From contig NZ_NOKT01000001.1 in assembly GCF_002237655.1 (NCBI RefSeq), positions 62,001-126,000 on the forward strand: 64,000 nucleotides of DNA. The letters run 5' to 3'. Within the stretch, counting starts at the first letter, position 1, and each line of letters opens with the position of its first letter. Of this stretch, positions 39,974 to 49,484 are shown piece by piece. The DNA is from Streptomyces sp. XY006. Lineage in GTDB: Bacteria; Actinomycetota; Actinomycetes; Streptomycetales; Streptomycetaceae. The notes beneath the pieces are model-generated. The model did no database searches. It had not been told where the DNA came from and saw nothing but the letters and a program-made list of their open reading frames with translations. The position numbers and the translations under genes are program-made.

Positions 39974-41032
39974 TCAGCGGCGGCCCCGGTGGCTGTCCGC
40001 CGAGGTCAGGCGCACGAGGAACGGCTGCGCTCCGGACAGCCGGAGCCGCTGGGTGTGCGCGGGCGTGAAGCCGTGCCGGATCGCTGCGGCCAGGTCGTCG
40101 CGGCCGGGCAGCAGCAGGACGGCGGCGCCGTCGGGGGCCAGGACGCGCCGGACTTCCGTCCACCAGCGGTCGGGGGCGCCGGCGAGCAGACCGCCGGCGG
40201 TCACCTGGGCGCCCCACGGCGGGTTGCACAGCACCCGGTCGGCGGCCCCGTCGGGCAGCGGCAGCCGGCCGGCGTCGCCGCGGCGGACGGACACCGGCAG
40301 CCCGCCGGCGTTGGCGCGGGCCGCCCCGACCGCCTCCGACGACAGGTCGAACCCCTGGAAGCGGGCGTCGGGCCGGGCGAGCGCCCCCTCGATCAGCAGG
40401 GTCCCGGCGCCGCAGCACGGGTCGAGGACGGACTGCCCCGGGCCGATGTCGGCGAGCGCGGCCATGGCGGCGGCGAGCGGCGGGTGGAGGGTGCCCGGGA
40501 GGGTGTGCCGCTTGTAGGGGCGGCGGTGCAGCGGCCGGTCGTCGACGCGCAGCATGAGGGTCGCCCGCGTGCCGTCCAGGGTCAGCCGCCAGCCGCAGGA
40601 GCCGGGCGGGGGAGCGGCACCCGTGCGGCGCGAGTGGTAGGGGACGCCGAGCCGCTCGGCGAGGGCCTCGCCCACGGCGTCCTCGGCGTCGTAGCGGGTG
40701 AAGGCGCGCCGGCCGAGGAACGAGGCCGAGACGTCGACCGCGGTGGGCGCCGTCGCCGTGTGCCGCAGGGGCAGCAGGCCGTCGAGGTCGGTGAGGGCGG
40801 CGAGCGCGGTGAGCTCCCGCGGGGCCTGCCGGGCGGCTCCGGCGTCGGGGCGCCGGGCGGCGAGCAGGAACACGTCGTCGGCGGTGCGCAGCGGGGGCGC
40901 GGACCGGGGCGCTCGGAAGTGGACTTCGCGGTGCCGCAGATCGGTGACCGCGCCGAGGCCGGACCGGACGACCTCGGCGGCGACCAGGGACTCCAGGCCG
41001 CGCAGACAGCGCGCCACGAGGGGCGTGTGCAT
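39974..41032 (-). CDS. THUMP-domain RNA methyltransferase (Trm14/RlmL-like)
   Basis: 352 residues from ATG 41032. The N-terminal ferredoxin-like/THUMP part begins PLVARCLRGLESLVAAEVVR and includes DVSASFLGRRAFTRYDAEDA. The Rossmann methyltransferase part has SVLDPCCGAGTLLIEGALAR, FQGFDLSSEAVGAARANAGG and the catalytic DRVLCNPPWGAQ (NPPW). These enzymes N2-methylate guanosine in tRNA or rRNA. ATG 41032 has GGAAGAAG upstream; GTG 41050 in the same frame is a weaker alternative. Divergent from the csbD-like gene. Confidence 0.88.
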   Translation of the reverse strand: MHTPLVARCLRGLESLVAAEVVRSGLGAVTDLRHREVHFRAPRSAPPLRTADDVFLLAARRPDAGAARQAPRELTALAALTDLDGLLPLRHTATAPTAVDVSASFLGRRAFTRYDAEDAVGEALAERLGVPYHSRRTGAAPPPGSCGWRLTLDGTRATLMLRVDDRPLHRRPYKRHTLPGTLHPPLAAAMAALADIGPGQSVLDPCCGAGTLLIEGALARPDARFQGFDLSSEAVGAARANAGGLPVSVRRGDAGRLPLPDGAADRVLCNPPWGAQVTAGGLLAGAPDRWWTEVRRVLAPDGAAVLLLPGRDDLAAAIRHGFTPAHTQRLRLSGAQPFLVRLTSADSHRGRR

Positions 41033-41247
41033 GGGGTGTTCTTCTTCCACGTCGGCACTCGGGGCAGCGCTCCGCTGCCCCGCGTCGTCGGCGACGGGGG
41101 GTCCTCGCTTCGCCGACGGTGCCTAGCGGAGGTGGAAGAAGTACGTCATGGGCGGGAGTGTAATCGGCCCGGTGGGTTTGGACCTCCCCTTTCAAGGTCA
41201 CCCGGACAGTGACCCCGACGTCGGACACGACTGGGAGTGAACGAAGA

Positions 41248-41421
41248 GTGGCTGGAGAACAGAAGGCCAAGGCGAAGGCCGAGCAGGCCAAGGGCAAGGC
41301 CAAGGAGACGATCGGCCGGGCCGTCGGCAACGAGCGCATGGAGGCCGAGGGCCGCGCGCAGCAGTCGAAGGGCGACGCCCGTCAGGCCAAGGAGAAGACC
41401 AAGGACGTCTTCAAGCACTGA
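41248..41421 (+). CDS. CsbD-family stress protein
   Basis: 57 residues from GTG 41248 (GGGAG upstream). VAGEQKAKAKAEQAKGKAKE, TIGRAVGNERMEAEGRAQQS and KGDARQAKEKTKDVFKH form the highly charged, Lys/Ala-rich helical pattern of CsbD. Such proteins accumulate under general stress, typically under SigB-type control; I could not locate a convincing SigB promoter here. Intrinsically disordered in solution. A strong bidirectional terminator separates it from the convergent gap gene. Confidence 0.92.
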   Translation: MAGEQKAKAKAEQAKGKAKETIGRAVGNERMEAEGRAQQSKGDARQAKEKTKDVFKH

Positions 41422-41496
41422 GCACGCGGTGAGCACGTACCGCACATGGTGAGCACGTGCCGCGGTGCGCACGTACCGCTCGTGCTGAGGCCATGA

Positions 41497-41530
41497 GGAA
41501 GGCGCGGGGCCCGCACGCCCCGCGCCTTCC
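41497..41530. terminator. Bidirectional terminator (csbD-like / gap)
   Basis: GGAAGGCGCGGGGC (41497-41510) pairs perfectly with GCCCCGCGCCTTCC (41517-41530), six-base loop, between the convergent csbD-like and gap genes. Confidence 0.85.
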
Positions 41531-41560
41531 GTGTGCTCTCCGCGATCGGACCGCGGGGGA

Positions 41561-43006
41561 TCAGACCGCGGGAGCCGGGAACGTCGGGTACTCCACGCCC
41601 GACACGTGCTGCACGACCCGGATCACCTGGCACGAGTAGCCGAACTCGTTGTCGTACCAGAGGTAGAGGATCGCGTTGTCGCCCTCGACCTTGGTGGCGC
41701 CGGCGTCGACGATCGACGCGTGGCGCGAACCGATGAAGTCGCTGGAGACCGCGTCCGGGGCGCTGATGAAGTCGATCTGGCGCTTCAGCGGCGAGGTCAG
41801 CGAGACCTCGCGCAGGTAGTCGAGGACCTCCTGGCGGGTGGTCTCCCGGGCGAGCTGCAGGTTGAGGATCGCGATGGACACGTCCGGCACCGGCACCCGG
41901 ATGGAGCTGCCGGTGATCTTCGCCTTGAGGTCGGGCAGCGCCTTGGCGACGGCGGAGGCGGCACCGGTCTCCGTGATGACCATGTTGAGCGGCGCGGACC
42001 GGCCCCGGCGCTCGGACTTGTGGTAGTTGTCCAGCAGGTTCTGGTCGTTGGTGAACGAGTGGACGGTCTCCACGTGGCCGCGCTGCACGCCGAACTCGTC
42101 GTCCATCGCCTTCAGCGGCGGCACGATCGCGTTCGTGGTGCAGGACGCGCACGACAGGATCTGCTCGTCCGGCTTGATGGTGTCGTGGTTGACGCCGTGG
42201 ACGATGTTCGGGACGTCGCCCTTGCCGGGCGCGGTCAGCACGACCTTGTCGATACCGGGGCGCAGGTGCTGCGACAGGCCCTCGCGGTCGCGCCACTTGC
42301 CGGTGTTGTCGATGAGGATGGCGTCCTTGATGCCGTACGCCGTGTAGTCCAGCTCGGACGGGTCGTTCGCGTAGATCACCTTGATGGCGTTGCCGTTGGC
42401 GACGATCGTGCTGGTCGCCTCGTCGACGGTGATCGTGCCCTGGAACTGGCCGTGGATGGAGTCCCGGCGCAGCAGCGAGGCGCGCTTGACGATGTCCTGC
42501 TCACCGCCTCCGCGCACGACGATGGCCCGCAGGCGCAGTCCGTTGCCCGAACCGGCCTTCTCGATCAGCAGCCGGGCGACCAGCCGGCCGATGCGGCCGA
42601 AGCCGTACAGGACGACGTCCCGGCCCTCACGGCGCTCGATCTTGTTGGCGCCGGTGGCACCGGCGACGGCCTCCGCCGTGAACTCGGCGACCGACAGTCC
42701 GCGGTCGTCCTCGCGGTACGTCGCGGCGAGCATGCCGATGTCGATCTGGGACGGGCCGAGGTCGAGCTCGGCGAGCGTCTTGAGGAAGGGCAGCGTCTCG
42801 GTGACGGAGAGCTCCGCGCCCGCGATCTGGCGGGCGAACCGGTGGGTCTTGAGGATGCTGACCACCGACTTGTTCACCAGGGAGCGGCTGTGCAGCAGGA
42901 CCGTCACGTCCCGCTCCCGGTGCAGCTTCCCGATGATCGGGATCATCGACTCCGCGATCTCCTCGCGGTTCTTCCAGTTGGTGAACGAGTCGTCGTTGAC
43001 AGTCAC
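41561..43006 (-). CDS. gap: Glyceraldehyde-3-phosphate dehydrogenase, long form
   Basis: 481 residues; ordinary GAPDH is about 335. A helical N-terminal extension of about 125 residues (SFTNWKNREEIAESMIPIIG onward) precedes the NAD-binding VVLYGFGRIGRLVARLL. The catalytic Cys is in LSCASCTTNAIVPPL and the phosphate-binding loop in SSIRVPVPDVSI; WYDNEFGYSCQVIRVVQH closes the domain. It oxidises glyceraldehyde 3-phosphate in glycolysis or runs in reverse for gluconeogenesis. The extension is conserved in a distinct actinobacterial/proteobacterial subclass; its role is not known to me. Stand-alone gene rather than in a gap-pgk-tpi operon. Confidence 0.94.
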   Translation of the reverse strand: MTVNDDSFTNWKNREEIAESMIPIIGKLHRERDVTVLLHSRSLVNKSVVSILKTHRFARQIAGAELSVTETLPFLKTLAELDLGPSQIDIGMLAATYREDDRGLSVAEFTAEAVAGATGANKIERREGRDVVLYGFGRIGRLVARLLIEKAGSGNGLRLRAIVVRGGGEQDIVKRASLLRRDSIHGQFQGTITVDEATSTIVANGNAIKVIYANDPSELDYTAYGIKDAILIDNTGKWRDREGLSQHLRPGIDKVVLTAPGKGDVPNIVHGVNHDTIKPDEQILSCASCTTNAIVPPLKAMDDEFGVQRGHVETVHSFTNDQNLLDNYHKSERRGRSAPLNMVITETGAASAVAKALPDLKAKITGSSIRVPVPDVSIAILNLQLARETTRQEVLDYLREVSLTSPLKRQIDFISAPDAVSSDFIGSRHASIVDAGATKVEGDNAILYLWYDNEFGYSCQVIRVVQHVSGVEYPTFPAPAV

Positions 43007-43173
43007 GAGTCCATCTTTCGAGCTAGGCGGCGCTCATATGTTAAACCGTCGATATTCCGGCCGAGGAAGGGGGTGCCCGCGAGACCCCGGCTGCGGCTTT
43101 CCGCGCGCCTCGCACGGCCCGGCCTGAGACGATCGACTCGGAGCTTCGGAGCCGCCGTGCGAAAGGGACGCGC

Positions 43174-44064
43174 ATGGACCTGGATGCCGTGGCCGACGAG
43201 CTGTACGCCCTGCGGCCGGAGGAGTTCACCGCCGCCCGGGCCTCGGCCGTGGCCGCCGCCCGCACCGCGGGGGACCGGGAACTCGCCGCGCGGATCGGTG
43301 CGTTGCGCAAGCCCAGCCTCGCCGCCTGGGTCAGCAACCACCTGGTCCGCAGCCGCCCGGGCGAGGTGGAGCCCCTGCTCCGGCTGGGCGAGGGGCTGCG
43401 CCGGGCGCACCAGGACCTGGACGGTGCCCAGCTGCGGGAGCTGAGCCGGCGGCAGCACGCGCTGATCCGCGCCCTGTCCCTGCAGGCCAGGCAGCTCGCC
43501 GCGCAGGCCGGTCATCCGATCAGCGAGAGCGTGCAGCGCGAGGTCGAGAACACCCTGCACGCCGTGCTCGCCGACCCCGAGGCCGCCGAGGCCTGGGCGA
43601 CCGGCCGGCTCGCCAAGCCGCTCAGCGCGGCCGTCGGCTTCCCGGCCGTCGCCGGGGCCGTCCCCGCCCGGGCCGGTGCGACCGCGCCGGGCCGAAGCAA
43701 ACCCGCTGGTAAGGGCAGGGCGGTCAAGGACGGCAAGGCGGACGAGCAGCGCCGGCGGCGTCTGGCCGAGGCGAGGCAGGCCGCCGAGGCCGCCGACCGT
43801 GAGCTGCGCACGCTGCGGGACGGGGCCGAGTCCGCCGGCCGGGCGGCTCAGGAGGCGAAGCAGCAGGTCGAGCGCCACCAGCAGCGCGTCGACGAGCTCG
43901 CCGAGGAGCTGGAACGGGCCAGGGGCGCACACCAGCAGGCCCGCTTCGCCGAGCGGACCGCCCGGGAAGAGGCGCGCGCGGCGGACCGCCGGGTCCGGGA
44001 GGCCGCGCGCAAGGCCGCGGCGGCCGCCGAGCGGCTCGAACGCCTGACCTCCTCCGAACCCTGA
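43174..44064 (+). CDS. Coiled-coil protein of unknown function
   Basis: 296 residues from ATG 43174 (AAAGGGA upstream). Residues 1-150 are a helical domain with a conserved look (DELYALRPEEFTAARASAVA, IGALRKPSLAAWVSNHLVR, RELSRRQHALIRALSLQARQ). After a basic linker, residues about 195-290 are a continuous coiled coil rich in Ala, Glu, Arg and Gln. I recognise it as a Streptomyces hypothetical of recurrent type but know no function. No signal peptide or membrane helix. Confidence 0.82.
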   Translation: MDLDAVADELYALRPEEFTAARASAVAAARTAGDRELAARIGALRKPSLAAWVSNHLVRSRPGEVEPLLRLGEGLRRAHQDLDGAQLRELSRRQHALIRALSLQARQLAAQAGHPISESVQREVENTLHAVLADPEAAEAWATGRLAKPLSAAVGFPAVAGAVPARAGATAPGRSKPAGKGRAVKDGKADEQRRRRLAEARQAAEAADRELRTLRDGAESAGRAAQEAKQQVERHQQRVDELAEELERARGAHQQARFAERTAREEARAADRRVREAARKAAAAAERLERLTSSEP

Positions 44065-44186
44065 CGGGCCGCTGCCGGGGCCGCTGCCGCGCGGCCGGGT
44101 GTTCGGGCCTCATCATGGGGACGTGACGGAGCTCACATCCCGGTGACGCAGCGGTACCCCAAGGGCTCACATCCGCGACACCAAAA

Positions 44187-44240
44187 TTGAACCGTTCGTT
44201 TTCTTGAATCGTTCGTGTTTGTGTGGCTAGGTTGTGGGCA
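44187..44240 (+). promoter_or_regulatory. furA-katG promoter with direct repeats, leaderless start
   Basis: TTGAAT (44204-44209) and TAGGTT (44228-44233) are 18 bases apart; a transcript would start at about 44240, the A of the furA ATG, with no ribosome-binding site upstream. TTGAACCGTTCGT (44187-44199) and TTGAATCGTTCGT (44204-44216) are near-identical direct repeats 17 bases apart overlapping the -35, a probable FurA binding region. Confidence 0.6.
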
Positions 44241-44677
44241 TGACCGCATCCCGGACCCCGACCACCGCCGAGGAGCTGCGCGGTGCCGGCCTGCGGGTGA
44301 CGGCAGCCCGCATCGCGCTTCTCGAGACCGTGCGGGACGGGGACCACCTGGGCGCCGAGGCGATCGCCTCCGAGGTGCGCGGACGGGTGGGCCACATCTC
44401 CGTCCAGGCCGTCTACGAGGGGCTCCACGCGCTCACCGCGGCAGGACTCATACGCCGCCTCGATCCACCCGGCAGCCCCGCCCTCTACGAGGGGCGGGTC
44501 GGCGACAACCACCACCACCTCGTGTGCCGGTCCTGCGGAGCCGTCGCCGACGTCGACTGCGCGGTCGGCCACGCCCCCTGCCTGACCGCCTCCGACGACC
44601 GCGGCTTCGCCGTCGACGAGGCCGAGGTCATCTACTGGGGCCTGTGCCCCGACTGTTCCACCGCCGGCAGTTCCTGA
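44240..44677 (+). CDS. furA: Fur-family peroxide/metal regulator (FurA/CatR type)
   Basis: 145 residues from ATG 44240. Winged-helix part: LRGAGLRVTAARIALLETVR, HISVQAVYEGLHALTAAGLI, RRLDPPGSPALYEGRVG. Metal sites: NHHHLVCRSCGAVADVDCAV (HHH plus CxxC) and the C-terminal CPDC. This is the layout of actinobacterial FurA, which represses the adjacent katG and derepresses on peroxide exposure. An in-frame GTG lies six bases upstream; I prefer the ATG because the mRNA appears leaderless. katG follows after 50 bases. Confidence 0.93.
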   Translation: MTASRTPTTAEELRGAGLRVTAARIALLETVRDGDHLGAEAIASEVRGRVGHISVQAVYEGLHALTAAGLIRRLDPPGSPALYEGRVGDNHHHLVCRSCGAVADVDCAVGHAPCLTASDDRGFAVDEAEVIYWGLCPDCSTAGSS

Positions 44678-44703
44678 GCACGTGATCCACCCGAGCACCG
44701 TGA

Positions 44704-46953
<2,250 letters not shown>

Positions 46954-46982
46954 TCACCCGCTGATCACCCCGCACGACAGGA

Positions 46983-47008
46983 CGCCCCGGGCCGGCCGGC
47001 CCGGGGCG
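46983..47008 (+). terminator. katG terminator
   Basis: Bases 46983-47008 form a perfect 26-base palindrome (arm CGCCCCGGGCC) followed by TT, 30 bases after the katG stop. Confidence 0.8.
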
Positions 47009-47148
47009 TTCCCGCGTCGCCCGAGGGCTCGTCACGTTGCCTGAGGGACCGTCAAAAATGGTTCAAGGCAAGGGCATCACTCACCCAAGTCAGACCATGA
47101 AACGGCAAGGAGCGCGCCCGCGCCCGGACTCGGGCGTACGTTCTGGTC

Positions 47149-47931
47149 GTGAACAACGATTCGACTGCCCACAGAGGCGCCGGCCGTGCACCGCACCCCC
47201 TCACCGATGCGCTGCCGACCACCGGCGGCCCCGTCCGCCGCACCCTCCTGCGCACCGCGCTGACCGGTGCCGCCGCGCTCGGCACGGGCCTCGCCACCGC
47301 CCGCACCGCCACCGCCGCCGCCCCCGCCCGGGGCACGCACCCGCGGCCCGGCACCCCGGGTGAGGCCTGGCGGGAACTGGCCGAGGGCAACCGCCGCTGG
47401 CGCACCTACCGGGAACGTCACCCGCACGAGACGCCCGCCGTACGGCAGAGCCTGACCGCCGGTCAGCACCCCTTCGCCGTCGTCCTCGGCTGCATCGACT
47501 CGCGGGTGCCCCCGGAGCTGGTCTTCGACCAGGGTCTGGGCGACCTGATGACCGTCCGCACCGCGGGCGAGGTCCTCGACGAGGCCGTGCTCGGCAGCGT
47601 CGCCTACGGCGTGCTGGAGCTCGGCATACCCCTCGTGGTCGTGCTCGGACACCAGTCCTGCGGCGCCGTACGGGCCGCCGTCGAGGCCGAGGAGTCGGGG
47701 GGCGGGCTGCCCGCGCACATCCAGTACCTGGCCGACCAGATCAGCCCCGCCATAGACCACACCAAGGAGGGTGACGCGCGCATCGACGCGACCGTCGACG
47801 CCAACGTCCGCCTGGTCCGCTCCAAGCTGGTGGCGGAGCCCGACCTCGCCGCCCGGATCACCACCGGCCAACTCGCGATCGTCGGCGCCCGCTACGAACT
47901 GACCGACCAGCGGGTGCACCGCCTCGCCTGA
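47149..47931 (+). CDS. Tat-exported beta-carbonic anhydrase
   Basis: 260 residues from GTG 47149. The N-terminus has a twin-Arg signal, VRRTLLRTALTGAAALGTGL, ending near ATAAAPA. The mature part is a beta-class carbonic anhydrase: VVLGCIDSRVPPELVFDQGL (Cys and Asp-Arg dyad), then VVLGHQSCGAVRAAVEAEES (His and Cys), giving the Cys2His zinc site. It interconverts CO2 and bicarbonate outside the membrane. No clear Shine-Dalgarno sequence is next to the GTG. A hairpin (47939-47969) follows the stop. Confidence 0.9.
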   Translation: MNNDSTAHRGAGRAPHPLTDALPTTGGPVRRTLLRTALTGAAALGTGLATARTATAAAPARGTHPRPGTPGEAWRELAEGNRRWRTYRERHPHETPAVRQSLTAGQHPFAVVLGCIDSRVPPELVFDQGLGDLMTVRTAGEVLDEAVLGSVAYGVLELGIPLVVVLGHQSCGAVRAAVEAEESGGGLPAHIQYLADQISPAIDHTKEGDARIDATVDANVRLVRSKLVAEPDLAARITTGQLAIVGARYELTDQRVHRLA

Positions 47932-47938
47932 CACCGCG

Positions 47939-47969
47939 CCCGGTCCGCCGCACGCGACGGCGGGCCGGG
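47939..47969. terminator. Hairpin between convergent exported-protein genes
   Basis: CCCGGTCCGCCG (47939-47950) pairs with CGGCGGGCCGGG (47958-47969), one G-U wobble and a seven-base loop. Confidence 0.65.
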
Positions 47970-47977
47970 CCGTGCCG

Positions 47978-49369
47978 TCACGCCCGCAGCGGGTTGTACC
48001 GCGCCGCCGCCATCACGTACCAGGCGGTCGCCCCCGTGTGCCGGTACGGGTAGTAACCGAAGCCGAATCCCGTGTCCAGCGGACTGCTCGCGGACACCAC
48101 CCCGGCGCGCTCGGGCAGCGCCCGGCCGCCGACGGTCTGACCGTCGCCCAGCAACTCCTGGGCCCGCTCCAGCGAGGCGAGCAGCCGCCGGGCCCGGGCC
48201 TCGTCACCGCGGGCGCCGCGGTCCCGCAGGGCGAGCGCGAGATGGGCCGTCCCCTCGAACCACACCCCGTTGCGGTCCGGCTTGGGCTGCCCCGCGGCGA
48301 TCGGCGCGTCCTCGTTCGCCACCAGGCTCGCCGAGCTGAAGGTGACCCCCTCGTAGGTCTGGCCGGCCGGGACCGTGCTGTTCGGGCGTCCCGCGTGGTC
48401 GACGACGGCCAGCTCGGCCGCGGCCCAGTCCAGCGAACGGGCGTAGCGGCGGGTGCTCGACGAGAAGGCGAGATGCGTCCAGGTCTGGGTGTCCTCCGGG
48501 ATGGGCGACGTGTTCACCGTGACCCCGTCGTTCGTGCCGGTGTAGAAGAAGCCCCCGTCCGGCTCCCACATCCGCCGTACGAACGCCTCGGCCCGGGCCC
48601 GCCGTTCCCGCCAGACCCGGTCCCCGGTGAGGCGGTCGAGCCGGCCGAAGAGGCAGATGAGGTCCGTGTTGTGCTCGGTCGAGGTGAACGGCAGCCGCTG
48701 GTTCGCCCCGTCCACGCCGAACTTGTAGCCGCCGAGCGGCTCGTCGGTCCGGCCGGTCCGCTCGATCCACTCGCCGATGCGCACGGCGCCCGTGAGGAAG
48801 CGGCGTGCGCCGGTGCGGCGGGCCAGCGCGCCGAGCGCGATGCCGGCCCAGGCCATGTCGCCCACGGCCGTGCCGGTGAAGCCGAACTGCGTACCGACGT
48901 TGACCGTGCCGTCCGGCCGGACGAAGCCGTCGGGCTGCGGGGAGCCGTCGTAGAAGGTGTACGGCCCGACGTTGTAGGCCTGGCGGAGCCGGCCGTCGTC
49001 GTACGCCGGGTCGTGCGACTGGGCGTAGAGCAGGGCGTCGCCCAGGGCGGTGGCCCGGGTCAGGCCGTCCGCGGTCCGGGTCGCGAGGTGGGCCAGGACG
49101 GCGAGGGCGTTGTCGTAGGTGAACGCGGTGCTGAACAGGCCGGCCTGGTCGGTGTAGCTCTGGGTCAGGCGGAGGTCCCCGTGGTCGGGGTAGGCGTCCA
49201 TGGCGGCGGCGAGGAAGGCGTGCCCGCGGGCCGGTGCCGAGGCCGGGCGGGTGCCGGCGGAACCGGCCGCGCGGGCCTGCCCGGAGCCGGCCGCGGCGAC
49301 GGCGGCGGCCCCGAGTCCGGCACCGATGAGCGAACGCCGGCTGAGCGCCGGGCCTTGTCTGCCAGTCAT
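47978..49369 (-). CDS. Tat-exported six-hairpin glycosidase-like protein
   Basis: 463 residues from ATG 49369 (AGGGGAGATC upstream). A Tat signal (LSRRSLIGAGLGAAAVAAAG, cleavage near ARA-AG) precedes a helical alpha/alpha-barrel-like body rich in aromatic residues: DQAGLFSTAFTYDNALAVLA, VGDMAWAGIALGALARR, STEHNTDLICLFGRLDRL, QTWTHLAFSSSTRRYARSLD, GVWFEGTAHLALALRD. I cannot name the family, but this is the look of six-hairpin glycoside hydrolases or lyases. A LacI-type palindrome abuts its ribosome-binding site, supporting a carbohydrate role. Confidence 0.75.
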   Translation of the reverse strand: MTGRQGPALSRRSLIGAGLGAAAVAAAGSGQARAAGSAGTRPASAPARGHAFLAAAMDAYPDHGDLRLTQSYTDQAGLFSTAFTYDNALAVLAHLATRTADGLTRATALGDALLYAQSHDPAYDDGRLRQAYNVGPYTFYDGSPQPDGFVRPDGTVNVGTQFGFTGTAVGDMAWAGIALGALARRTGARRFLTGAVRIGEWIERTGRTDEPLGGYKFGVDGANQRLPFTSTEHNTDLICLFGRLDRLTGDRVWRERRARAEAFVRRMWEPDGGFFYTGTNDGVTVNTSPIPEDTQTWTHLAFSSSTRRYARSLDWAAAELAVVDHAGRPNSTVPAGQTYEGVTFSSASLVANEDAPIAAGQPKPDRNGVWFEGTAHLALALRDRGARGDEARARRLLASLERAQELLGDGQTVGGRALPERAGVVSASSPLDTGFGFGYYPYRHTGATAWYVMAAARYNPLRA

Positions 49370-49379
49370 GGATCTCCCC

Positions 49380-49395
49380 TTGAGAGCGCTCTCAA
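49380..49395. promoter_or_regulatory. LacI-family operator (TTGAGAGCGCTCTCAA)
   Basis: A perfect 16-bp palindrome with central GAGCGCTC, 10 bases upstream of the start codon and touching its Shine-Dalgarno sequence. It closely resembles the TGGGAGCGCTCCCA site of CebR and related Streptomyces LacI regulators. No lacI-type gene is in the window, so the regulator is encoded elsewhere. Confidence 0.8.
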
Positions 49396-49484
49396 TCAGC
49401 GCGCTCATTGTGCTGGCGGCCCAGGGGCGGGTCAACGGCTCGAACGAAAAGGAGAATTGCGGGGACGCGTGGACGGCCGGTGGA

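Noticed and set aside
39834..41339. 501-codon minus-strand frame across the THUMP methyltransferase
   Set aside because: It is out of frame with the clear methyltransferase and reads as Arg/Pro repeats; only its last ~30 residues fall in the gap and are not recognisable.
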